A stretch of DNA of 64,000 nucleotides from Gossypium raimondii (Eukaryota; Streptophyta; Magnoliopsida; Malvales; Malvaceae): NCBI RefSeq assembly GCF_025698545.1, contig NC_068566.1:43007192-43071191 (forward strand), given 5' to 3'. A program made the translations under genes and the position numbers. The notes beneath the pieces were generated by a model. The model made no database searches. It was given only the letters and a program-made list of their open reading frames with translations, and was not told the origin of the DNA. Shown piece after piece: positions 1 to 11,400 of this stretch (the stretch's first letter is position 1; the number at the start of each line of letters is the position of its first letter).

Positions 1-1476
1 TTTATTAATTTGGATGTTAACTTTTTTATTTAATATTTGGCATTTTAGTTTTCTCATTTTTTAAAATTATATTTATCAAATAATATATCATTTTCAACAC
101 TTAATTTTCAATAAATGCCATACTATTAATGTTTATTACATTCAACATTAAAAATTTAACTTTTATTTCCTAATTTATCAAACAACACCTTTATATCACC
201 AACTCTATTTTTAAAAAAATAATAATTTAAAGTATTCTATACACTTTCATTTGAATAACTACCTTTACATTATAACCTATCATTCATTTGGAAAATATTT
301 CTTGCCCACACATAGCGTACCAACTCATTTTAGTATAGATGAACAAAGACATTCAATTTTGTATTTCAATATTAATCTTTATTTTTATCATGTTACTAAA
401 TTGATCAATATTTAAAAATATCGACCATATAAAACTTTAATAAGGATATGTTTTGCACCTATCACGAATCATAAATATAACATATTGTTTTATCTTTTCT
501 ATTTTAACATAATATTATAATTTACCTTTCTAAACTTTTATATTTTTATAAGTTATAAAAAAACCGCATTTTATGAGAAAAGAATCTAGTATGCTACTTA
601 AAAAGTCAATGAAATTCTAAAACCATATCACAGTCGTTTACTTAAAATTAATTCATAGATAAGAAATTTTGTTAAATTAAATTTTTATATCTTACTAGAA
701 TACACATCTTCCTACTAAATAAAAAGAAATTAAATTAAACAAATACTAAACAACTTTCCATCTTCAAAAACATTAAAATTTTTATCTCTAGTTCTAAAAT
801 TACAATATATTGTAATGCCATGACATTGTGATTACAATGCATGGTGTGCCTTGTTTTTGCACTTTGTCACGATGAAAACATTACCTGCACAAATCGATTT
901 CCTTTCTATCTTTAACACTTATCTTTCCGTATAAACATATGTATATAAAGGAAGGCATTAATATTAGGGGCAACCAATTTAAAGATGCAGGCAGGTAGAC
1001 AGTTCTCTTTCATAAAGGGATGAGGACCAACCAAGACCAGTTCCATACCTGGAACAAGTAGATCCTTTGCCTGTCGGGTCCCAGCAACTCACCTAACAAC
1101 AAATTCTTTGCCTAATGAATCTTAACTCTATCAACTCAAACAAGATGAAGGCACAATTTCCAGACATGTTGGGCACTTTTTGTGTGTTTATTTTTACAAT
1201 AAACAACAGGTCAGAGCATCCTCAAAACATGTTGGCTGGTTCCATTCCCCATCTCGAATCGAGTGCAAAATATGTTGACCAAAATAATTTACGTGAACAA
1301 ACAATTGTCATTGAAGACAAAGGTGCCAGTTCACAAGTCGTTGTAGAAAGGAACACCAATAACTCCACTTGTTCATTCTGAAGGCAAGGATCCTCAACCA
1401 CCGAGAAATATATGGAGAAAGGGGTTGGGAACTTGGGAGATTGGTAGGAGCTGGGGGTGCCTAAGTTAGGAATATA
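1..1476. other. AT-rich intergenic sequence, no gene recognised
   Basis: The first 950 bases are low-complexity AT-rich DNA with no coding signal. A slightly GC-richer patch at about 960-1440 holds an 88-residue open frame (1115-1381, +). It has no recognisable domain, and no splice-supported extension was found. It may be part of a non-coding transcript or a decayed gene, but nothing in the sequence decides this. Confidence 0.5.
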
Positions 1477-1479
1477 TTA

Positions 1480-1638
1480 AGGCTTTTGCTTTGTACGAAT
1501 GATGAAAAGGAGTGAAGATGCAAAATTTGTTAATCAAATAGTTTAGATCCATAATCATTTTATACTTCGTAGCTTAATCATTAGATTAACAAAATATCCA
1601 TCTGCACTCTTTTCCATTCTTCATACCAAGCAAAGCCT
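1480..1638. mobile_element. Foldback MITE, Tourist-like
   Basis: The two halves of this 160-bp stretch are inverted copies of each other. The left end reads GGCTTTTGCTTTGTACGAA, and the right end in reverse reads GGCTTTGCTTGGTATGAA. Similarity continues to the centre around 1555. The flanks are TTA on the left and TAA on the right, as for PIF/Harbinger-type MITEs. There is no coding capacity. It sits just beyond the likely 3' end of the UBA2 transcript unit. Confidence 0.7.
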
Positions 1639-1639
1639 A

Positions 1640-3080
1640 AAGCATGAAAGCAACGGTCAGGACCATATATAGCCATTGTACCTGCAGTTCGAAATCTCAT
1701 TTTGTCCAATACTTGGAGCTAACGACTTCACAATCTGGTATGCTACACAGACTACCATCAAAGTAATGGAAACAGCAATCTATATGAAGTTAAACTTGAG
1801 GAACGCCAGCAAAAAAAAGGGCAATTTATGATAAGGTAAAACTAGTTTAAAAAATCACAAGAAACCAAGAAAATGTAACAATACCTTGGAAAAGTTTTGT
1901 CTCGCATAAAACTAAATTAAAAACATTCTGATTCATATAAGAAATAGTCACCATAAAACATCTGTCAATTTAAGAAAATGTTCAAAAAAGAAAAAAAAGG
2001 TCATTGTTTGCGTAACACTTGAAAGCCTGAAAACAGCAATTGTGTCCTCTGCGAGGAAATTCTACCTGTTCCCCAACACTTTTCAAGAAACGAATATCCA
2101 AGCTGAAATAGTACATCTTTTTTTAAAACAAGTGAGGGGGAAAGAGTTCTAAATAGAAATAAAAATACAGGTTTGAGGTTGACTTTTGTTACAAATTTAA
2201 AGACCACATTTGCAAAGAGTGCCAGTAACTTCAGAATCACCAGAGTCGAAAAAAAAATGATTGATGCATCTATGAGAGAATCTGCACAATAAATAGAAGC
2301 ATAAAAAAGAGTTTATAAAACAAAAGATTCATGGAAAAATGGTACATGATAAAGATGAACTAGAATTTCATATCTTAGGCAAAACCAAATAAGACTGTTT
2401 TCATGGTTTAACTAACTAAAATTTCTAGTGCAGCAAATGCAAGAATACAAAATGAAATTCAATAAATAAAATAAAGTGAGATGCTGTTCTCTTAACTTTG
2501 AAAGGAACTAAATTATGAATGAATTTTAAACAAAATGTTGATGATTATGAAAATTGATAATAACCCTTCAAGTCAGTGGAGATAGATAAGCTAAGACTCA
2601 ATATACCAGTCTTAAGACGACCAATCTTTCTCAAACAACAAAACTTAGTTTGCAAAACTAGTGTTAAACAATTAAATCAAAAGTTAAAACATACTAAGAG
2701 CTTTTTTTCAGTTGCTTAATACTAGTTATAAACAATTAATTTTAAAGTTAAAATATCAAACAATATAACACAAGTCATCTCAAGCAATCAACAATTGAAC
2801 TCTTTAGAACTTACAGAATAAACACCTATGTGCTTTCAGAAAGGCAAAGCAAGCTTGTACTACATTTTTATGCAATTCCTTTTTATGCTTAGAAATTACA
2901 TAACCTGCTCCTAGACACTACTCATCTCAAACAGTGTGAGATCATGATTAGCTTTATACAGTATCACAAGTCAGTCAATTATATTAGGTTTTTTGACGGT
3001 CAATTACGCATGCAAATCAATAGCTATAGAAATGATATAAAAGTAACCACGAAATTATATACATTTACCTTGGGGCTTAC
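1640..3080 (-). other. Probable spliced 3' untranslated region of the UBA2-like gene
   Basis: The UBA2-like stop codon is followed at once by GTAAGC, a strong plant splice donor on the minus strand, and a second GTAAAT lies 13 bases further on. The stretch down to about 1650 has no long frame. It does contain minus-strand segments of more balanced composition at about 1990-2100 and 1650-1760 that look exonic. I infer a 3' UTR with one or more introns. Exact junctions cannot be fixed without transcripts. Confidence 0.4.
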
Positions 3081-4580
3081 CTAATGGCCCATATAAGGAG
3101 CACCACCACCAGGTTGAGACCTACCAGCACCGCCCTGCCCCAATTGTGGGTTATGATACCCACCCTGCACCCCCATCTGGTTTCCGTAGCCTCCTGCAAC
3201 CTGATTCCCATAACCGGCAGCATGTGCTCCCTGGTTCGCAGCCGCACCAGTAAACCCTCCAAGCAGATTACCGATCCCCAAACCAGCTCCCTGTGAAGTG
3301 AGCAACGCAGTCAAAGCTTGTCCCAGAGCAGGGTTTAAACCCGGTGCAGCAGCAGCCACTCCAGGGTTAAACCCAGCAGCAGCAACACCATGGTTGAACC
3401 CAGCTCCAGCAGGCCCTGATGGTGCCATCAAATGACCAGTCTCTGACCCACCAGTCGAATACTTCCCCTTCTTAGCATGATGGTAATGAGACTGGCTCTG
3501 ATGTTGCCCTTGGTGATGATGCTGATACTGCTGATGATGCCCACCAGAAACACCTTTAGTCTGTTTTGGCCCATCAATGGCCTTCTGGCAATGAAGAACA
3601 TGACCTTGAAAATTCTTATGAGGCTCCTCTAATGCTTTTTTTGCACTCTCGACCGACCTATATACAAAAAGAGCAAACCCTTTAGGTTTCCCTGTCTGCT
3701 TATCAAGCCCCATTGGACCTTCTTCAATTTCCCCATACTGTTTAAAAAACTCAAGCAAATGCTCCGGGTCCAATTCAGGCGATACGTTACTAACAAAAAT
3801 CTTCCTCTGGGTATACTCGGAAACCGGTGGACCAGTGGGAGGCGGAGCAGGAACCGGTCCTTGCACTGCCAGCTGACAAGAAGTGGTTCGAATACCGATC
3901 TTCTTCTGTGGCTGTTTCAAAGCCCGCCGCGCCCCACTCCTATGTTTAAATAGAATAAAAGCGTACCCTTTCGATTTCCCGGAAACCCTATCAGTAACCG
4001 CTTTGCATTCTTCGATCTCGCCGTACTTTGAAAACTCGGCGGTAAGGGTTTCGGCAGTGGTATCCCAACTCAACCCGTGTACGAAGATCTTCCGATGGGC
4101 CGGGTCCGCATCCGCGAACTCCCGAACCGACGAGATAAAATCCGGGTGATTCTCGACCGCTTTTTTAATAAGGGTAATCAATTGATCTTTAGCGAACGGT
4201 TCTAGAATTTTCTCGACCGGTTCGTCGTCGGATTCATCTTCTCGACCCGCTTCTCTGGGTGCTCCATTTAAGACGGCCGCGTATGATGAACCTACTAAGG
4301 TTTCGTTTTCCGCTTCTTCGTCGTCCTCGTCATCTTCCTCCTCCTCCTCCTCCTCCTCCTCCTCCTCCTCTTCTTCAAATTCCTCTTCTACTTCTACTTC
4401 TTCTTCGATTTCCTCTTCCACTTCTAGTATTTGCTGTTCTTCGTCCACGATTGGGTTCGGGTTCGGATCTTCGGATATGTATACAGGTTGTTGCTGCTGT
4501 TTTTCTTGGACCGGTTGAGGTTCCGACGCTATTTTCGGGGGTTCTGGGTCAGAGGAGCTTTGCTTTCGCTTTCTGGCCAT
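3081..4580 (-). CDS. UBA2: UBP1-associated protein 2 (UBA2)-like RNA-binding protein
   Basis: A single-exon frame encodes 499 residues. After a short basic start (MARKRK) comes a very acidic region with a run of about 20 glutamates at residues 60-85. RRM1 follows at about 163-235 (RNP2 IFVHGL, RNP1 KGYAFILF). RRM2 spans about 260-330 (RNP2 IFVSNV, RNP1 KGFALFVY). The tail is His/Gln-rich and then Gly/Ala-rich. This acidic-RRM-RRM-glycine layout is that of the plant UBA2 hnRNP-like proteins. They are nuclear, partner the oligouridylate-binding protein UBP1, and bind U-rich 3' UTR sequence. I place the start at the ATG at 4580; the codon four triplets upstream in the same frame is TTG, not ATG. 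The TAG stop abuts a GTAAGC donor. UBA2a, b and c cannot be told apart here. Confidence 0.93.
   Translation of the reverse strand: MARKRKQSSSDPEPPKIASEPQPVQEKQQQQPVYISEDPNPNPIVDEEQQILEVEEEIEEEVEVEEEFEEEEEEEEEEEEEEDDEDDEEAENETLVGSSYAAVLNGAPREAGREDESDDEPVEKILEPFAKDQLITLIKKAVENHPDFISSVREFADADPAHRKIFVHGLSWDTTAETLTAEFSKYGEIEECKAVTDRVSGKSKGYAFILFKHRSGARRALKQPQKKIGIRTTSCQLAVQGPVPAPPPTGPPVSEYTQRKIFVSNVSPELDPEHLLEFFKQYGEIEEGPMGLDKQTGKPKGFALFVYRSVESAKKALEEPHKNFQGHVLHCQKAIDGPKQTKGVSGGHHQQYQHHHQGQHQSQSHYHHAKKGKYSTGGSETGHLMAPSGPAGAGFNHGVAAAGFNPGVAAAAPGLNPALGQALTALLTSQGAGLGIGNLLGGFTGAAANQGAHAAGYGNQVAGGYGNQMGVQGGYHNPQLGQGGAGRSQPGGGAPYMGH
4321..4425 (-). repeat. Triplet repeat coding for the poly-glutamate tract
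   Basis: A pure CTC/TCC run at about 4339-4370, flanked by imperfect TTC and CTT triplets, encodes the long glutamate stretch of the UBA2-like protein. Pure triplet runs change length readily, so the number of glutamates probably varies between alleles. Confidence 0.8.
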
Positions 4581-4639
4581 GGAGGAATTCAAAGATTTGC
4601 AAAATCAAATTTAGGGATGAACTGAGAATCGGGACAACC

Positions 4640-4647
4640 TAGGGTTT
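4640..4647 (-). promoter_or_regulatory. Telo-box in UBA2-like promoter or 5' UTR
   Basis: The minus strand reads AAACCCTA about 60 bases upstream of the UBA2-like ATG. Telo-boxes of this sequence are typical of promoters of plant translation and RNA-metabolism genes, so the setting fits. No function can be shown from sequence alone. Confidence 0.45.
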
Positions 4648-4679
4648 ACTCTTTAAGTACTGGTATCATATTTTGTATG

Positions 4680-7110
4680 GGTCGGATCGGGCGCCCATGG
4701 TTTCTTTTGGGCTCAATAAACTTGGCCCACGCCTTTTTATCTATATTTATATTCCCAACATCTGAAGAAAATTTATGAGTGAATTTTGACTCCAACCAAA
4801 ACTTCAACTCCATCCCTTTCAATTTAAATTCCTTTCAACTTGAATGGTCGTAAAGAGACAAACACCTGAAACCTCAATTCACTCAAACCCAAAATAATGT
4901 CGTATTAAAATAATAAATTTTTTAATATTTAATTATTCAATACCTAAATTTTTAATTTATCAGACACAACTTTAAATTAAACCGATACACTTAATTTGAA
5001 CTAAAATCAATTCAACCCACACATTGAAATGGGTCAAGTTTTCGTTATTAATTCAATCAGCTGTTCCGATTTTTTAATTATTGTCTAAATAATATTTTAT
5101 ATTAAACATTATACATGTTTAAAATATACTTAATTGTACTCCAAGTAATTATCTATTGATAAGGTGTTCATCTATTTTAAAAATTATTTGAATTCAAAAT
5201 ATCGATAATATTTTATAATTTAAGAACCTAAGAATATATATATCTTAAGGGCATATAAATAAACACGAAAATGAATTTTATTATAGATAATCGAGTTTTT
5301 AATACTGGTGATAGACAAGAGCAATTTAGTGCCTTCATGATCATATATATATATTATAGTAATATGAGGTTAAAAAAATGAAATAAATAATAATGTTTGT
5401 ATTAGAGTTTACTGGCACATGACATTCTATTTGAAACACTTATTTACAATTTGGGTAAATTACACTTTTACTCATTTCTTTTAAATTTTTTAAGTTATTA
5501 AATCTTGTTTAATTTTTATATGTTAAATATAAAGTTAATTTTAAATAAATTATCTCTTAATTTTAAGATTTTACTTAATTGAAATAACTTTTAATATTGT
5601 CGTTATAAAATCAATGAATATTAAATTATTAACTTTAAAATATAATTTTAAAAATTGATAAATTTATATTTTCAAATATAATAAGAGTTAATCATGTTGA
5701 TTGATTAAAGCAAATTACTGACAATTTTAACATTAAAACAATTTAATTTAACAATATATATATATAATAAATAACATGTAAAAATTATTAATTCTAATAT
5801 TTAAATTAAAGTATATTATTATTAATCTTCAAATTATGATGAATTTTGTATTATTTTAATATTAACTATATATTTTAAAATTAAATAACATTAATATAAC
5901 TGATTCTGAATCAGTTAAATATTTTAAAATTTTAATTACACTACTTTTTAATTTATTAATGATTTGTTTGAAGAAATTCATTAAAATTTTGAACAATAAA
6001 AAATATATTATAAATTTAATATACACAATTGACTCACGCATCGCATGGGAATACAAATTAGTATCATATATCTATAATATATATAAAAGCACGAGTTTGA
6101 ATAAACATTTGAATCAACGAGAACACTCTTTAATGTTCATTTAATTGCTAAACAAATATTAAATAAATAAACCTTTTAAATAATAGAGTTTTTATTCATT
6201 TGAACTATGCAGTTATGAATAATAGATAAAATCTTCTATTAACAATAATAGATAAAATCATATGATTTTTTTATAGAATAGAGTTTATATTGGTTTGGAC
6301 TATAAAATTGAGGATATTAATTATTAATAATATATATTATTTTAAATAAATTATCATTTAATTAATGTTACAGATATATCTTGGTTAAAATTAAGATTTA
6401 TCATTATAAATAGCATTCAACATATGGAGATTATTAGTATTAGTACGTTTGAATTGTCTAGAAAATAACGGAATATTAAAGTGGTGACTTTTCTAAGATA
6501 AAACTTCTAAGTCATAGTCAAATGATAATAACATCGGAAAGTGATGAAAGATCATTTTAATTAATGCCAAGATAAAAATTATAATATTCATTTATCATCA
6601 TTGCACATTTATTTAATTCGTAATACATGTTATACTAAATTTATTTTAAATTCACCCCTACTTTCCCTTATCATTGTCTAATGTAAATGTTCTGATTAAT
6701 TTTAATTTATATTATTTTTAATTTAGTATTGTAATTATAATTTGTAATTCGAAGCAATTAATTGCACCGAAGTCCAATGCTTTAATATTGATTGAAGATA
6801 ATTAGATCTATTCATGAGTTGGGCTCGGTAAAAAAATGAGTAGGTCTAGATGATGATAGATTGAAGAATAAAAAGATCAATATGAAAGACGATGATAGTT
6901 ATATTGTAACAATATTTTAAATTGACATGTTTAATTTAATATACTTTTAAGTATTAATAATTTTGTTGATTGAGTTTGTGTCACAAGTTAACTCGACACT
7001 AACTCAAGTGATCATCAACGCAAGATTGATGACAACACCATGATAAATAACTATAGTGCAATTGGTATTATTAATATGATGTATTAACGTGTTTAAATTT
7101 TATTTTACTC
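4680..7110. other. AT-rich intergenic DNA without recognisable genes
   Basis: Over 2.4 kb this is low-complexity AT-rich sequence with scattered short simple repeats such as TATATA. Open frames are short and of biased composition. No domain, tRNA or structured element was recognised. Confidence 0.6.
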
Positions 7111-7114
7111 ACAA

Positions 7115-7370
7115 TTTAATTTATTAATTAGTTTCAAACCACACATTTCATTATTTATTATATATTATTTTAAACTAACCTCTGTGTTTTAAATACTAGT
7201 TTCCACAAGCGTAGGCATGTGATAGACTTTGTAATTCTTAAATAAAATTAGAAATTCTATCACGTGTATGCGTGTGAAACCATGATTTAGAACATAGATG
7301 CGTGTTTATATATAATATACAATAAATAATGAAATGAATGGTTTAAAATTAATTAATCATAATAACACAT
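7115..7370. mobile_element. Foldback element (MITE) with about 115-bp arms
   Basis: The left arm (7119-7235) and right arm (7250-7366) are inverted copies. Matching blocks include TTTCATTATTTATT near the outside and GATAGACTTTGTAATT against GATAGAATTTCTAATT near the loop. The loop is only about 15 bases. There is no coding capacity, so this is a non-autonomous inverted-repeat element. Target duplications were not clear. Confidence 0.65.
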
Positions 7371-7789
7371 GAAATAATATGTACGGTAATAAAATGTATG
7401 AAATAATATGTATGGTAATAAAATGTACAAAAACATTAGATTAAATAGTGAGTATATATACAACTGATGGAAAGATAATAAAGCATGTATGATAAAATAA
7501 AAATACATTAAAAAATATATATAAAAAAGTTTGGTTGATTGGTATAAATTTAAGATTTAATTAATCTAATTAGCCCTACTTGAGTTGGGACCCAGTTGAT
7601 GGATCAAAACTGGGACTTGTGGGTGCTGCTGATCGAGGAAAAACATAGTCATACAACTAGTAGATGTGTCATTGAATTTGAATAAATAGAAGCACGCGCA
7701 TAATGGAAAGGAAAATGAGATGTTTAAATTTAGTGAAAAAAGTGGCACCTCTCAAGAGTTGCAATTGAGAGTTCATAATATAATTTTCG

Positions 7790-8185
7790 GGGTAGCAAGG
7801 GAGACCATCGGATGAGATGATGGGGAATCATTTGCATGATTCGGTTGAGTTGAAGCCGACAATGAAATAGTTGGTTTGTGACCTTGAAAGGATCCCTGAG
7901 AAAACTCTTATGGAGGGTGATTCTTGATTTGTCGAGGAGCGTATAGTTGTTGAGGATGCTTAGAATGATGAGTAAATTAGTAGAATTAAGGTTATTACAT
8001 CAATTGCTGCGGTGAAGATGGGAGGTTCGTGTCCGACATATTTCGAGGATCAAAATGGGGTTGTGGATCATATAGCCAAATGTGCTAATACAAAGGACTC
8101 TTTGCTCATTTTATTTATAGTTCTACCGGTTTCGATTAGAGATTTGTTGATTGAAGATTGTAATAGATTTAAATTCTTCTAATTT
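7790..8185 (+). pseudogene. Degraded RNase H-like domain from a non-LTR retroelement
   Basis: One frame near 8050-8170 reads NGVVDHIAKCANTKDSLL, followed by a VSIRDLLIED-like end. This matches the C-terminal part of the RNase H-like domain (N-x-V-A-D-x-x-A-K then an R-D/E-L segment) found in plant LINE polyproteins. Upstream, VEGDS- and VKMG-like stretches appear but are interrupted by stops. This is an old fragment about 250 bp upstream of the CCCH gene. Confidence 0.5.
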
Positions 8186-8431
8186 ATAAATTGATTATTA
8201 TAATTGCCTCTTTAAAAAAAAAATCTAAATTCAATATAAAAAATATATCATTTACAACATTCTCATTTTCGTGATTAAAATTTTTATTATCATCTAAAAA
8301 ACCCACAAAATAAAGAAGTTAACTTTTATTTACCTATAACCATTTATTTGGGCATACATAAAATCACGTTTGTCACTTTAGAAAAACTGAAACTGAACTG
8401 AACTAAACCTAGTAGTACTCCGATAACTCCC

Positions 8432-11400
8432 ATGGCGGCTTCACCAAATAACCAACTTTCTGAAACTAAAACCCTAGACTCCGCCGCCCAAACCAACGGC
8501 CAAGATTCACCCCAACCTAGTTGCGAATCAATCCCGCCGTCCGATCCCCAATCAACGGCCGACACCAACCCCGGAGAGAAGCGCAAGCGGGACGACGATG
8601 ACCCGACCCAGAACTCGTCTCCCCACCCTCTATGGAAAACCACCCTTTGCTCTTACTTCAGGCGTCAAGATGGGTCCTGCACTCATGGCAGCACTTGCAA
8701 GTACGCGCACGGCGAGGAGGAGCTCCGACCACGTCTGGATAACACGTGGGACCCGACCTCAGAGCGAGCGAAGAAGGCGATGAAAGGGGAGAATGGGGAG
8801 AAGGTGGCAGCGAAGGAAGAGGAGGAGCAGGAGGTTATGATGACGGAGATGGTTATGGATGGCGGGGAGGATGGTGAAGAGTGTGGGGACCCTCAATTGA
8901 GTAAATGCTTGGTGCATTTGCCAAGGAAATGGCATGGGGATAATTTGAGGAAGTTTCTTAGTGAACAAGTAAGGGTGTTTTATTAATTTTGAAGTCTTCA
9001 TATCAACGGTTTTGAAGTTTCTTGGATATTTTACACAGTTAATTTAATGTTAATTTTCACGTAGATCTATTATTAACAAATTAAGTCCTGTATGTTAATT
9101 TTGAGTAATTCTCATGAAAAGTTAGCTCCAAATATATTTGTCACTCTGTTTAGAAAGTAAGTCATGAATGCATGTTAAGGCAATTTTTACATTAAAATAA
9201 TTTACCAAAGTTGGACAGGTGATCTAGTTTGTTGATAGTTAAAGTTCAATCATGACTGACATAATTTGATAAATTCCATGAATTGCAACAGAATGTAACC
9301 CGAAGTTTTTTTTGTTTTTGGTTTTGTGTTTCATATGAATTGTTTTCTTCTTCTAGGGAATTACTTTTAAATCTGCAAAGAAAAAGAAAGGCATGGTGGT
9401 TGGTTTTGTGAGTTTTGAAAATGCAGAACAATTGAAAAGTGCAGTTGAGGTATATCTCATGTTTCAGTTATATAGAAACCCAATGATCCATAAACATGTT
9501 GTAAGTTTCTGACTGGCATAATAAATTTTGTTCAATTTGAAAGGAATTGGAAGGGAAATCTTTTGGCAACAAGAATTTGAAGGTTGCAAACGTCATTCCT
9601 CGACCATTTGAGAGGAAAGTGAAATCAGCAATGGCTGCGACTCTGAGCTCTCAACAGACTATTGATGATGCATCGATCAAGGAGAATGCAGGTGTCTCTA
9701 TCGCTTCAAACGAGGTACAAGATGGTGCTACAAATTGTGATGGTTCTGCACTTGATGATTCCACCTCAAAGGCAAAATGTGCACGTGATGCAGTCACTCC
9801 CCTTGCTCATATGCCTTATGGTGATCAATTGGAGCATAAGAAGAATTCTGTCATGCAGATGCTCAAAAAACTTGTTAGAAACGCTTTTCTTCTGCTCTGT
9901 TTTTGCTAGGATGATTTTCGTTATTAATTATATCAGACTCACTGTCCTTTATTATTTGGCAGACGAGAAATGCACGTAAAGCATGTCCTAACGGTGTTTC
10001 ACTTCCTCAGTGGGTTCTTCAGTCTAGGGAAAGAGGTATGTTTCACATTTACTCATTAAAAACTGATCCTCTCATTGAGCTTATATGTTGATTATAATAA
10101 TTTTAATTTGCAGTTCAACAAGTACTCCATCAGTTCTTCTTTAAATCAGAATGAATGGTAGGGTCACTAATGGCTGTGCTTGTCTTTAATCTTGATTTGT
10201 ATAGGCGGTCTTCCATGTGAAGTAGAAGGTATAATTGAATCACCAGTTGTAAATGGATACCGTAATAAGTGTGAGTTTTCTGTTGGATATTCTCAACAGG
10301 GAAAACCAACTGTGGGGTTCATGCTTGGGAATTTTAGGTAATACTTCTAACCTGCTTGGGAACCTCTTTTTAGCTGGAATTTGCCTCTAAAGACAATAAT
10401 CCTTTCAGGGAGGGTGTGACGGCTGTTGAAGAACCTGTGGACTGCCCAAATGTTTCTAAAATTGCTTGCAGATATGCTTCAATCTTTCAGGAGTTTTTGC
10501 AACATTTAAGCTTCCCAATTTGGAACAGATTTAAAAATACAGGATTTTGGCGTCAGTTAACGGTATGTTTTTTCTTGAGCAATGGCTTTGAGCATAACAA
10601 ATTTACCAAACTAGTACTAGTACTATTGCTGCCTTTAGTTCTGCTGCACTAAATCAAATTGGTGGTAAAGTCTGTTTAATTATATGTTCAAATTCTATTT
10701 CAATTTACAAGGTCCGGGAAGGAAGATCAGCTGGGAAGGTTGCAGATGAAAATTTTGAGGCCAATATTTCAGAGGTCATGCTCATTGTTCAGGTCTGTGT
10801 CTATTCCAAAAGCTCAATTCTCATCTTTCAGGTTACTTTTGTAGCTATATCTTGTTATTAAGATGCATGGGAATGCTCTGGTTAAGAATGAAGGAGAAAA
10901 TACTTAAGCCTCAAGTTGTTATAATCTTTTCAGTTGGGTGGGTAGACTAAGTTTTCATCATGGATGAAGTTAAAATGACCAATATACTACCTTAGACAAA
11001 CATATACTACATATCTGCTAACTTGTTTGTTATGTACTGATTGCTTAGGTTTGCTCAGTTGGGCTTGATGAGGCACAAGTAACCAATGAGTTTGAGAGGC
11101 TCGCTCAAGCATTTGCAGCAGGTGCTGCCGCAAATTCTCCTCCTCTGCCTTTAAATGTTTTTGTTGTTCAGGTACTAGTTCCATTGTAATTCTTTTGTAT
11201 TCTGCAGAATTTTATAATTTGCATCCAGTCATAATTCTTTTCTCTACCATTGTAATCGCGTGATCTAAGCCAGGTAGCATATGTTGTCTCCTCATCTAAT
11301 GGCTCTTCCTTGTGGTCATTGTTTTCGTCCAGGATCATCAAGGAATATCAAACGTGGCACCAACTGATGCTCCATTGCGTTCAATACCCATCCCGAAGAC

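Noticed and set aside
1115-1381. 88-residue open frame on the plus strand
   Set aside because: No domain, no splice context, biased composition; could be chance.
4581-4592. Upstream start four codons before the UBA2 ATG
   Set aside because: The codon there is TTG; the first ATG in this frame is at 4580.
4259-4642. Pro/Leu-rich plus-strand frame of 127 residues
   Set aside because: Antisense shadow of the poly-glutamate tract of UBA2.
8344-8643. 99-residue minus-strand frame over the CCCH gene start
   Set aside because: Antisense shadow of exon 1, which carries the CCCH finger.
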